Assembly (NCBI GenBank): GCA_018398585.1
Contig: JAGTTD010000003.1
Coordinates: 10,176,637-10,240,636 of the forward strand
DNA length: 64,000 bases
DNA from: Simmondsia chinensis
Lineage: Eukaryota > Streptophyta > Magnoliopsida > Caryophyllales > Simmondsiaceae
Reading direction: 5' to 3'
In this document: piece after piece, positions 44,401 to 57,100 of the stretch
How the letters are laid out: every line of letters begins with the position of its first letter
How positions within the stretch are numbered: the first letter of the stretch is position 1
The notes under the pieces: model-generated
Told to the model about the DNA's origin: nothing
The model's input: the letters and a program-made list of their open reading frames with translations, nothing else
The model's database searches: none
Position numbers and translations under genes: made by a program

Positions 44401-47400
44401 CAAGGGCTTTATGGGAAGCAGAAAGGCTTTCGCTCCAAGCAATTCCTGACGAACAGAGATGTCACGTTTGATGAATCTTCGTTATTGACTCCACAAAAGA
44501 TGTCATCAGTTGTTTGTGATTCAGGTCAGGTGAGTAAGCCAGAGGGAGTTCAATTTAAGTTAAACAACACAGTTCAACAGCAGGTGACTGTTTCAGAAGA
44601 TGTGTCAAAAGCCAATTCAGGGAAGAAGAAGATTGGCATTGCTGATAACCTCTCAAATATGTTCACTCAGTTGCTACCTAGCAGGAAGTTCAAGCTTCAC
44701 TCGGACTCGGTTAGGTTTTGTGTTTTGTCTAGATAACCCCGTGTGTGGGGTGTTTTGTAGAGTAGGTGGAGATATTTTGTTTTTATGTAAATTTGAGTCA
44801 AGGTGGAGATTTGTTAGGATTATGCCTCAAATTTATGTATTTAGAAATTAAGGGTAGCTGAGGGGTCACCGATCGATCGGGGGATGTCCGATCGGTCGGG
44901 TGATTTAAGTGAAAAATACCTGTTTTGGCCGAGAGAGGGCCGATTGATCGGGACTCACCGATCGATCGGGAGTCGTTTTTTCACGAGGGTTATAAATAGA
45001 CCTGTTAGGGTTTCAGTTTATGTATCCAGTTCAGAGTGAGGCTGCCGTCATCTAAAGAGAGAGAGAGGTGATTTCATAATTCCTCCAATTCAGATATTCG
45101 AGTGCTACGAGAGTTTAGAGGGAGTGATCTATAATTCTCCATAGATCTCGTTAAGAGGAAGTGTGATTGTAATTCTTCCGTTCAGTATCAATAAATCGAT
45201 TGAAGAGGGGTTTCCACGTAAATCATTGTGTTCTTCTTGTTTGTTCTTTCTTTCACCTATTTTGTTTACTTCTCGTTTGTGTGAGTCATATTATTTGAAT
45301 CGAATCAAGTGATTAGGGTTTACGTTTCCGCATCAAGATTTCCTTAACAAATTGGTATAAGAGTATATCAAGTTTGTTCCAGTTTTTCTCTCAAGTTGTA
45401 TTAGAAGTATAAAATCAAGTCGTTTTTGATTCCTTGATATAGTAACAAATCCTCTTTAGCTTAGAGATCTTAAGTTCAAATCTTAGTAGTTCCACACTTC
45501 ACATAAATGTACTTCAAGCCCAACTTATACATTATCCACATTTCAAGTCGAACAGTATTTGCTGATTGTGAGGGAGGGGAGGGAATCTTAGTCTATGAAA
45601 TCATTTTTGGGCCTTCGCGTAACAACTTAAGCTTTTGATTTTATTGGTTGCTTGGCAAGTTGCAATCATTTCAGCTTTGGCTATTAACTAGAGCTTGCCA
45701 TTTGAGGTTGTTGCATATGGGCATCGGAGTGTTGCATTTGGGATTAGATACATGGATAGAAGTGTTAAACTGCAAGACATGGAGCTTAATTCTTCGGGAG
45801 GGAAGATCAAAATTTCTTTTATTGGATTTTGTAGGGTGCCCTTTCAGGTTCTTATATATTGGATTTAAGTTGCTAGATTAATGAACTTGTTTCCAGGACT
45901 CTTCGAGCAAAAGACCTAGAAACAATTAAAGTTCTTTGTGCAAGATGAATCATAGTTTAAATGAAGCTTCTAGTGAACATAGATCTTATCCCGAGGTATG
46001 AAATTCTTTTAATGTAATGGAGCCACCTATGCTAATGGGGTGATTACTTCCTTCTTCACTGTGATGTTGAACTTTCTAGGAAACACATCTCAATAGTGTT
46101 GGGGTTATGTGTAGAGCCTGGTTGTATTGAGCCTTGATTATAAAGTAGAGGATTGGGTCAATCCGACTTATACCCAAGACACTATAGGGTTTTAGTGTGC
46201 TCTATATATCTCGGACACAGCCTCCCTTTAGAGTAGCACCCTGAAGGGGTAAGGCTGTGTGCATCTCATCCCTTCTAGACCATGCATTGGCGAGAGCTCT
46301 TGAGGCACTGGGTTTGTTGTTGTTGTTGTAGGCTATATATATATTAGGGTTGTTTATGTTGACATTAGGGTTGAGAGTTAAGATGAATCATTTAATCTTC
46401 TAAAGAAATAGTGAAATTATTATGCTGCCCCCTCCGTGGATATATGCTTCGGTTGAACTGCGTGAATTCCGATGTTCGTGATTTTACTCCCTTAATCCCC
46501 TTTCGTTTGTGATTGCTATTCCAATTTAGGGTTTTGATGTTTTTAGGTGGTCCTAACAAGTATTATTAGGGCCCTAGGTTAAACCCAAATTGAAGGTTTA
46601 ATAGGCAGTGGGAGATGAGACCTGGTCGCTGACCTTAGCTATGATAACATCAGACGATGATTCTAGTGGTGACTTGATAGCAAAGTGGCGGTTGATTCAG
46701 GTAGACCTTGTGTTTGATTGATAAACCAAAGGTGTAAATTGTGGCAATGCCAATCCGGGGGGGTGACGGTTGTGCCTCGGTGAGCAAGGCGGTGGCTAAG
46801 CATTAGTGGTGGTGAACAAAGGTCGAGAGAGACTAGATCAATATACCTAGGGATGGCAATGGGGCGGGTAAAACCCGTTACCCGCTGGTATCCACCCCGT
46901 TTGGGGCAGGTACGGGTATAGATAAGGCGGGTAACGGGTATGGGTAGGGTACACATGTCAATACCCGTCACGGGTATGGGGCGGGTACAGGTATAGGCTT
47001 GTACCCGCCCCGCCCCGCCCCGTACCCCCATGTACCTATACCGCCCCGCCCCGTACCTGCATATACCCGCCTCGTAATCACATATTGGAGTTACCTGTTG
47101 TGTTATTTTATATAAAATATTTCGTATGCAATTTATAAGTATAAATTCATGGTTATTATTGAAGGGGGGAAAAAAAGAATTTATGGGTAATAAGTTGAAC
47201 ATGGACTACAAGGCGAGTACGAAGTGGGTAAGGGTGGGTACGGGCGGGCAGGGGCGGGTAATGGATACTCGTTGGTACTGGGGCGGGTACGGGTATGGGT
47301 TTGTACCAGCCGGGGCAGGTACGGGTACCCACTTTATACCCGTGGCGGGTACGGGTATAAGATTTGGGTGGCGGGTATGGGTATGGAGGAGGCGCCTCCC

Positions 47401-50400
47401 ATACCCATCCCGCACCATTGCCTTCCCTATACATGCGTGATAGATCTGGTGCTCTAGTGCTCTAGAGGTAGTGTTTGGTAGATTTGCGGTGGCGGGGGAA
47501 CCAGGGCTGGGGAAAACGAAGTGGAGGCAATCATGCATCGACAAGCTGGTTCGACGCATGGAATAGACCAACCGTAGTTGAGTTGCACAAGTCGTGGCGG
47601 CGGGGTTCACTCGGTGGTGGTTTAGGGAGATCTAGGATTCCTTCGACCAAAACGGTGGTCGTGAATCTATTGATAAATCCGGATTCGAACACCGGTGGGA
47701 TATTCCCAGTTGGGATATTCCCAACGGTGGCGCGTGTTAGTGAGAGCACCTAAGCAAAGGCCAGTGGTGGTTCAAAAAATCACAGTGGTTCGCACCAATA
47801 GGCGTGGTGGCTTGAGTTTAGGACCGAATCATCAACCTTGATGTACATTGCAAGCAGTAGAGCATCCTGAATAATAGAAAAGTTAACAAGAAAATGAAAA
47901 ACAATATACAAGATTCACCTGGTTCGACAAACTGTGCCTACATTCACAGGGTTGTAGGAATTATAATTTTTCTTGGAAGTTTTGCAGAGAGTTCCTTATT
48001 TTTCTCACAAAACCATAAATAGGGTGTTCAATCAAAAAACCATAAACAGGGTGTAACAGGACCATAGAAAAAATCCTTGATGCCTCAAATTAAGCCTCTA
48101 AAATGGGCTGGACCTATCAACCTGATCCTCCTCCCCATGTACTTTGCCCATAACAATGTAACAAACTAGGTTTCATATAGGAAGCTCAATAGAACTTTTA
48201 ATACTGAATCCTCGTGTAATATTACTAACGTTTAGCATTTGTTTGAACATTTTCTCTTCACTTGCTTCTATTATTGTCAGCATACAGTCTCAAGTTTGCA
48301 TTGAAATTTTCCCATCAGTTGAGCGCAGCGCTGGTCATGGTACAAGTCTAACTTGTCAACCCTTAATTTTTCACATCTGCAGAGCCTCTTTTCGTTGATC
48401 CATATGTAGATTGCTTGGTTCATCCAGGTGCTGAGATAGAAACAAAGCCTTACGCTCACCATCACTGTCTTGCAACCAAGTTCATTGATGATAAATTGCT
48501 CCATGTCACTAGAAACGCAGATGGGGTTCGACAAGTATGTGCATACTTGATAGATCACTAAGTTTATCAAATCTTTCTACGGGGCTGCAAGTGTGAAACC
48601 AATTCAAGGCTCTCAATGTGTGTCATGTAGGTCGTTCTGCTAACAGATGGCATGGACACTCGCCCTTACAGGCTCACTTGGCCGAGCTCCACTGTGATTT
48701 TTGACATATCGCCAGAAAGAGTTTACCAGGAAGCAAGTCAAAGGCTTAAAGGTGTGCATCGTAGTGAACTACATCCCACAACAATTGTCCCTGTACTGTA
48801 TGATTTTGGTTCCATTTTTAGTATGTTTATAAAATTATCTTCTAGCATCACCGTCAGTGGTATTTGGTAGAGCAAGTATAATTGGAAAAGAAAAAGTTCC
48901 ATGATGAAGGCTAGTATCACAGACTAATATGTTAAACAATTCCATATGAAGAAATTAGAGAAATTTCCTGGCCGCCCTAAAATGGGAATCCGGGAATGTT
49001 CAATGATTCTTTCAACTGTCGTATTGAATTTGATGTCTTAGATAAGAGTGCAGGTGAACCCAATGTTAGCAAAATTACTTGCATACAGAATCAATTAAGG
49101 CTCCTTCAAGTCTGTTTTGGAGGCCTGATGATGTAAATTAGCTAAGTTCAAGAAGGCTAACAAGCTTTATGAGATAACTTTAAACCTCTGTTCATTAAGG
49201 CTGTAAACACTTCGTCAACAGTTCGTTAAAGACTCGTCAATTGCTTATTGAAAGCTTATTAATTCGCTTGATAATGATAGATGATGGCTCATTAGTGGAC
49301 AAATATTTGATGTAAGATGGCTCGTCAGTGGCTCAAAAGGCTTGGCTCCTTAATGAGTTTGATTCGACATGATTGAACTAACGAAGTAAGTCAAGTATCA
49401 AGTATGCTGGTATCCCATTGGATTGAGTCTAAACAGAGGTTGGGAAACTCATTTAAGGCTTAGCCCATTCTCAAACTCGTTAAAACTCATCCAGCTTGTG
49501 TTCATATGAATGGGTGTTCTACTCAACACGGTTCATTGATACCCTACTCAGAGGTTGCTGAGAAATATTAGCTGGCCAATATTTCACTATTTCCATCATT
49601 CTTGTTTCAGTTGTTTGATGATTATGTGAAACCAATGCACTTCTGTTGCTTGAAATATTTGAATTTTGTGGGTGATCTATTTGAATGGATCCCAAAATAA
49701 CCCAGAAATTATTATTGGAAAATAGTTAATGATCTATTAAAGACTTAGAGCTATGTTTCCAGTGGTAAGAAATTTGTGTCAGAATTCTTCTCATTTATCC
49801 AAGATCTTTAATTTCTTGCCCACTTTTTTGTTAAATAAATTATTAGTTTCAAAGAGTATAACATCTTCTACGTTGTTTCTTCAAGAAAACAATAGAAGTT
49901 GGGGCTGAGGTTCCTCGGAATTGCTTACTGATCCATGTCTCTCAAGAATCATCCAACATACAAGAAGATTTGCGCCAAAATGGATTCCATGGTAATCGAC
50001 CAAGTATATGGGTTCTCCAGGTTAGCATTGTTATATGGAAATTAACTGACTACAACCTCTGTTAGGAAAATACAGTATTAAAATTTAAAAGGGATTCAAT
50101 ACGTTTATCTAATTTTCAGCTTCATACCTGAAAGTTTCAGTTAAAATTTCATTGCCTTATAAAAACAAAGAATAGTATTGGCCACGATAGTTGTAGCAGA
50201 AGCATAATACATAGTAAATGATAGGATATAATCATTAATTTGAGAGTACAAAGTGACAAATTTAGGAAAATATAGAATATGGTGTTGGAAAAATAACGCA
50301 AACGGGCAATTAGAAAATAAACTTGAGATGGGCAAACAAAACTCGAATCGGCTGACAAAGGGCCTTTGAACACAAGGACCTCGAACTGACCTTATTAGAC

Positions 50401-53400
50401 CTCGAACTTAAGCAAAATCATGTCGAGCAAAGATAATTAAACAACACAAAGAAGGAGAAACAAAGAGGAAAGATCAAACAAGGAAATTACCGTGCTGTGG
50501 AGTTCACCACTGCCTTAAGTCATTTATGCCCCTACACCAGTACAAACAAAATCGAGTAGCACTCCAACTCCCAAAGGTTAACGCAATGCCCACCACTAGG
50601 ATATTGATTATTTTCGATTATCATTTATTTTTTAAATGGGTAAAATACGGATACATGCTATAATACGTGTACTACGGGGTAACTTTTAGAAAAGTGTATT
50701 TTACTGTATTATTGGCAATTATGCTTAAACGCTCATTTTTAAAGGGGAAAGTGCTGATATGTGTCCAATATTCGTATTAACAACTATAGCTTACTAAGTA
50801 GGGTGTGTTTCCTTGTTTCAGGGATTTCCGCCAACTATGGCAAGTTTTGAGGATATTTTGTTCAATGTCGGTTGTTTAGCCATGAAAGGTTGTATTCTAA
50901 TGGGAGAATTACCTGCCTCGATAGCAGAAACAGCACTTGGGAAGGTTAGTTGACTCTGTATTTAGCTTATCAGTTTCTTTTTCCTTTAGTGTCGTTCACT
51001 TTTATGCAGAAACTTTGGATGCATTCACTTTTAACTAATTTTGTTTAGTTTTCTTTTTTGTTTTTCAAAGTGTTTCAAATGGAAAGGAAAATGTTGGAAA
51101 ACACCTGGAAAATTTAGGGGTTCGTTTAGAAAGAAAGAACTTCCCAGTTTCTTGGATATTTTTTTTTCCCTAGAAAGTGTAAAACTGTAGAAGTTCAAAA
51201 GGCTAGTTTTTCAATTAAAGAAGTTGAAAATAGTTTTTCAATTTTCCATATTATATTAATAAAGTTGTAAAACAATTCTATGAGTAGACATTTTTCTTTG
51301 CTTTTAGTTAGCATTATTAGTAGGCGGTTTGTACTTTAAAATTGTGTGAATTATATATGTTTCGGGATTTTTTGGTTGGGTTCTGGATGAGAGCGGGACT
51401 CAACCCTCACTTGAGGAAGCAGCTGCTGGCGTGTTTAACCCCGGCTCCCCTGCAAAACAAGCGAGACCGTCAGAGAGACCCACGGGTTTGCCCACGGGAG
51501 ACCCCTCCGATGCCTAAGTTAGTAAAGGCATACTAATAATAATAATAATAATATATGATAAGTAAATAACGTAAAGTAAATAATAATAAATACTTATCGT
51601 ATACGGAGAGGGACCTTGGTAGCTGGTGGCCGGAATCCGTACCGGCGAGGTGGCCGACGCAGGGCCTTATGGGCCGAGAGAGAGAGACAGGAGCCAAAGG
51701 GCCGGTGAGGTGGCCGGAGAGGAGAACGGCACAGGTGGTTGGAGCCGTACGGGCGAGGTGGCCGGCGCATGGCCGGAGTTGTACCGGCAAGGTGACTGGG
51801 GTTAGACCGGAGTGAGAGGAGAGAGAGAGATGAGTGGTTGTATTGTTGGGTTGTTAGGAGAGAGAAAGGGGGCTACTTGTGCCTTGGTGTGAGGAGAGGG
51901 AGAATGGGGTATTTATAGAGAGAGATGGTGGTCGGTACCGGGGTGGTCGTACTGGTGAGGATGCCAGGCGGTAGAGAGAGAGTGAGAGGCGGTAGTGGTG
52001 CCGAGGTGAGAGAGGGGGGTGGTAGTGGTGCCGAGGCGGTCGGCGGTACCGAGGTGAGAGAGGGGGGCGGTAGTGGTGCCGAGGCGGTCGGCGGTAAGAG
52101 TGTCAGGCGGTAGACGAGGGAGGACGGTACCGGGTGAAAGTGTCAGGCGGTACCTGTGGTGACCGGCTACAGGGTCGGCCGGTAAGGGTTGTTGGGCGGT
52201 AAGGGAGAGAGGGAGGCGGTGAGAGAGGGTGTGAGACGTGAGTGGTGAGAGAGGAGGGAGATGATGGTGGGGGTTTGAGGAGAGAGAGTGAGGCGTGGGG
52301 AGCAAGGGAAATCAGGAGAGAGAAAGGGGGAATCAGAGGAGAGAGAGGGAGAGCACGTGGGAGAGAGGAGAGAGAGGAGAGAGAAAGAATAACATAAAAT
52401 TGTATTTAATTTTCGTTATTGTGTCGTTATTCTATTTTAATATTGACCTGCTTATTTTTATCCTCTACAGTTAGCCCCCCACGCCATGGGCGAATGGGAC
52501 CTGTTCACATTCGGCCGTGGAGTGTACAACATCCAAAGGCCTCGTCCATATGTGGACTGTCAAGATTTTGTTCATGAACGTTATAAGTCATGAGAAATTT
52601 TATAGGCACTAACTGTGAGGTCCTTTTAAATGAACCTTGCTCTAGTTTATCCATCCACGGCTTCTTTGTTGCGGTTTTTACACCGGCATTTGGTTCTATG
52701 CTTCTTTGTTTGATGAACGTTTTTAACTTTTAAGATTTGTTTTAGGGCTCGAAGAACTCGAGCCTTTTAAGGATTATGTTTGTTGGATCTTCCCACGGCA
52801 AGGTACTGGAAGATGCCTATAATTGCTTGCATAGGTAGTTAATGTGGGCGTTGCTTCATTCCATTTGTTAATTCCTGGCATGACCCTTAGGAATGGTATT
52901 CCTGATAGGAGGCGTTCCTGGTTGAACATCAGTCTTTGGCGACGTTATTCAATCTGACGCGGTTAACTTTGAGCGTGGCCTCTAGGAATCGTATTCCTGG
53001 CTGGAGGCGTTGTTCATGGTTGAATAACGGCTGTTGGAGACGCTGTTCTACTTAATTTCGTAGAGCAGTTATTCGGAGTGGTTAATTTTAAGATTTTTCC
53101 AAATGTTAGCCGTTGGGCTTAGTCACGGATGACCGCATATTTAGTTTCCAAATTCTTACTTGTGAACCAAGACGAGGCATGCTATGAGTATTTTAATCCT
53201 TAGCCCCCAGCTGTGGGCTGGATTGGAGCATATTGCAAATACTTTTTAACTCTTAGGGCGGAATGTACAATGTTTGTTTTGAATTCCTAGCCCCCAGCCG
53301 CAGGCCAGGTCGGAGTGTATTTTAATGTTGGCTAATGCGTAATTCATTCGCTGATACCGGTTGGAGCGTAAGTCGCCTACCAAAGACGTGTTTATGGCTC

Positions 53401-54123
53401 AAATATGTTTTATCTGCCCGGGAAGGGCTTTATGATTTAAGTATGTCTTACCTGCCTGAGAAGGGCTTACGGTAATGTTTGAGTACTGCTTGCCTGAGGA
53501 GGGCTTATAGCGTAAGTGTAGCTTACCTGCCTGAGAAGGGCTTACAGTTATGTTTGAGTACTGCTTGCCTGAGGAGGGCTTATAGCGTAAGTGTAGCTTA
53601 CCTGCCTGAGAAGGGCTTACGGTTATGTTTGAGTACTGCTTGCCTGAGGACGGTTTATAGCGTAAGTGTGTCTTACCAGCCTGAGAAGGCTTATGGCTTG
53701 ACTGAATATCATCAACCCCGATGTTAGGTGGGGTACACAACTGCGGGCTCTCAAGCCGGTCAGAGTTTACCGCTCGTCCCGATGTTAGGTGGGACTCAAA
53801 CAACTGCCCAGGTGTTAGGTGGGGCACACACAATCGCGGGCTCTCAAGCTGGTGAGTAATCATGGGATATTTCTGTCTCCTTGGTGTGAATTATTAAGTT
53901 TGTGTGAGTCCACTGGTTGTCCCAATGTTAGAGGGGACACATAGCCGCCCCTGTGTTAGATGGGGCCAAAAAACCGCGGGCTCTCAAGCTGGTGAGAGTT
54001 TACCGCTCGTCCCTGATGTTAGGTGGGACACATAACCGCCCCCGTGTTAGATGGGGCCAAAAAACCACGGGCTCTCAAGTTGGTGAGAGTTTACCGCCCG
54101 TCCCTGATGTTAGGTGGGACACA

Positions 54124-54154
<31 letters not shown>

Positions 54155-57100
54155 GCGTGTTAGATGGGGCCAAAAAACCACGGGCTCTCAAGCTGGTGAG
54201 AGTTTACCGCCCGTCCCTGATGTTAGGTGGGACACATAACCGCCCCACTCTTCTTGCTCTTTTACTTCCATTTGAGCAAGAAGACCGAGCCCCCATTGTT
54301 CAAGGGACTCGGCATTCCAAGGCCTTCACATTAGGTGAAAGCCAGGCGGTTCCTTCACTTTAGGTGAAGGGTAACCGCCCCACCTCTTCTTGCTCTCTTA
54401 CTTCCATTTGAGCAAGAAGACCGAGCACCCATTGTTCAAGGGACTCGGCATACCAAGGCCTTCACATTAGGTGAAAGCCAGGCGGTTCCTTCACTTTAGG
54501 TGAAGGGTAACCGCTTAACTTCTTCTTGCTCTCTTACTCCTCAACCTGAGCAAGAAACACCAAGCCCGCATTGTTCAAGGGACTTAGAGTATTATGAGCT
54601 TCCACGTTAGTTGAAAGCTAACCGCCAGTAATCCTTTACGTCAGGTGAAGGATGATTGCCTGACAATTTCTTGCTCCCTTTTTTCAACCGGAGCAAACAG
54701 TGCCGAGCCCCCATTGTTAGCGGGACTCCTAGTACTGTAGCGTACCGTGTTAGGGGAAAGCTAATTACCCGCGGTCCTTCACGTTGGGTGAAGGTTAACC
54801 GCGTATGACAATTCCAGCTTCCAATCTCTATTCTGGGCTGAGTTAACACAAACCACGTAAGGGACGTCAAAGCCCTAGCTTGCCGTATAAGAAACATCAA
54901 AACCCTAGCCCCCAACAAGGAGCTAGGTGAAACGTAAGGGACGTTAATCACGCAAATCACGTTCAGAATGTAAATCATATTGGGAACATAAAGCCCCCAG
55001 CCCCCGGCTAGGGATTGGGTTGAGCATAAATCACATAAAGAACATAAAAACGTTAAGCTCCCAGCTCCAAGCCCCCAGTTCTGGGACTGGGTTGAGCATA
55101 AACCGTATAAAGAACATAAAAACGTTAAGCTCCCAGTTCCAAGCCCCCAGTTCTGGGACTGGGTTGAGCATAAACCGTATAAGGAGCATTGAATACGTAG
55201 ATCATATTAGGCACGTGATTCACAAAAGTCATAAAAAAGAGTTAAGCCCTCAGCCCCCAATATAGGGACTAGGTTGTAACACAAGTAGGTCAATAGTCGC
55301 CACATGTATACCGTTGCCAATCGTCGTTGGTGAACGGTAAATTCCGTAGTTGCCAAGAGGCAACTTGAGTGGGCGTTCGGTTCGGGTGTATAAAACTGTG
55401 AATAAGAATGCAATTATGTGTTTGTTAATAAGCAGGCCTTGTATTCTGTGCATGTCTCATAAAACAGTGGCAGACTTCGTTAGGCGCCAAGAGGCGCCCT
55501 GTAAGTCTAAAGAATAACGTGTTCCTTGAGTTGTGAAGATAAGGGGTGTTTTGAGACTTCATCCTTAGCTCCAAGAGCGTTAGCCTCTTAATTATAGAAT
55601 GGATGAACCAAGACGGGTGTCTTGGAGAGTTTACCGTCACCTTTGTGGTGATAACACCTGGGTGAGGGCATTAGTTGTAATATTAAGCCAAATTTTTTGG
55701 TGATATTGCTTGGCTAAGCATGCTTGAGGCTGCTACTAGTCAGACTTTGTTGGCAGTACGGCGTAGCCGTCCTGCTAGGCGGTACATAGCTTACCAAACT
55801 TATTAATGGTAAGGCTTAGTCAAATTAACGGACGGTACCGCAAGGCCGACCTCGCTATTGAGTTTGAAGGATTATCACCAAGCTTGTTGGCAGCGACCTT
55901 TTATGATATTAGTACCGCGTTACCCATTTATGAGGTTAACGAGGTGGTCTGGGTAGGCTCGTTAGTAGTTATGGTTGGTCAAGCTTGTGGGTGGCATCGT
56001 ACATCTAAGTTATTGGCGGTGGCACCCAGCTGACCCTGTTAACGACCACACGTTTTTTGGAAGACCCTCCATCAATATTGTTGGTGGGTTGTTGGCGGTC
56101 GTTCGCATTTATTGGCATTAAATGCTTTTCACGGTAATTTTAAAGCATTGTTGATTTAAAGTGGTGCACGTACTATTAGTTTTTCCGCCTAGTACCCAAA
56201 ACTTGGCGGTAACACTTCGCATAGAATTTCCGCTAGGATGGCTGGAGGAATAGCCAAGCTGGTTGGCTGTGGTTCCCAAGCTCATTTGCCTTAGCGTTGT
56301 TAGTTATTCACGCTAGTCCACGGCACCGTTGATATTGGTTCACTTAGTAGCAATTTCTTCTTTATTCAGGTTAGAAGGTGAGTAGTGATGTTCTTAAAGA
56401 GTTTTTGCCAACTTTGTTGGCGGTAGCTCAAGTCTTTGAGGCGTTGAGGACAACGTCTCCGTTGGTGGGTCCTTTGCTATGTTTGTTAGCGAATAGTACC
56501 CAACGCGTGGTCATTGGCGCATCGTTTAGGGGTGCCCGCCTAGTCCAAGGGTGGTAACATCGTTATTAGGGGAGCCCCCTGCTTGATGCCTCGGCTATGT
56601 TTAACTTCTTGTTTTAACCCTAGTTCTTTTTACTTGAACTTTCAGGCAGTCGCGGTTAATCCTTGTTAATTTGAATTTAACTTAAGTTCTTGCCGTTAGA
56701 TAAGAGCTTCTAGCTTAGTAATTAATGGCAACCCCTAGTTGTCAACAAGGGTGGAGCATATCATGAGAAGATAAGTCATAAGCTCCAAGCCCCCGGTCGT
56801 TACCCGGGTTGGGACGTACCATAAATAGCCCACATGTATTTTATACATGAACAGAGAGTAGTAAATAGCGTAAGCCGTATCGTAGGACAATAGCTTTGAC
56901 TAACACAAAATAATAAAATTTGTGAGTAGCTATACTAGCAAGAAAACTGCACAGGAGTCGGAGGGAGAAGAGGTTACCATACAGGCACGGTCCGATTGTG
57001 GACACTATGCGTTTGCGAGCCTTTATGTTTCATATACGCACACCTGCATCGATGTGCATGGCCCAGTGTCGTGTGTTGTATGCAAGCAATGCTGCGTGCT

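Larger units (their letters stand above)
42363..45393 (+). mobile_element. gag-protease-only copia derivative in intron 1 (TSD AGTTG)
   Basis: LTRs 42363-43003 and 44812-45393 start TGTTAGGATTATG and end TCA. The exact TSD AGTTG lies at 42358-42362 and 45394-45398. The primer-binding site TGGTATCAGAGCC (43007-43019) and polypurine tract CAAGGTGGAGATT (44799-44811) are both intact. The 1.8-kb internal region has one long frame and lacks the integrase core and reverse transcriptase, so movement would need enzymes from another element. The LTRs are close in sequence but differ by two deletions in the right copy. Confidence 0.93.

Noticed and set aside
45350..45380. Internal leader sequence after the right LTR of the intron-1 copia derivative, suggesting a tandem element
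   Set aside because: Extending the LTR to TCA (43003 and 45393) makes this stretch part of both LTRs and yields an exact TSD AGTTG, so the element is a simple single insertion.
46663..47610. Several overlapping open frames on both strands up to 179 codons
   Set aside because: All are products of the GC-rich foldback element and its flanks; none has a domain, and they lie inside intron 1.
51533..52305. Long minus-strand open frames in the intron-5 LTR (proline/serine-rich)
   Set aside because: They are translations of GAGAGA-rich and minisatellite DNA, present in both LTRs, with no domain.
53451..54650. Possible CRISPR-like array because of regular repeats
   Set aside because: The repeats are directly adjacent tandem units without unique spacers, in a plant LTR element with an exact TSD.
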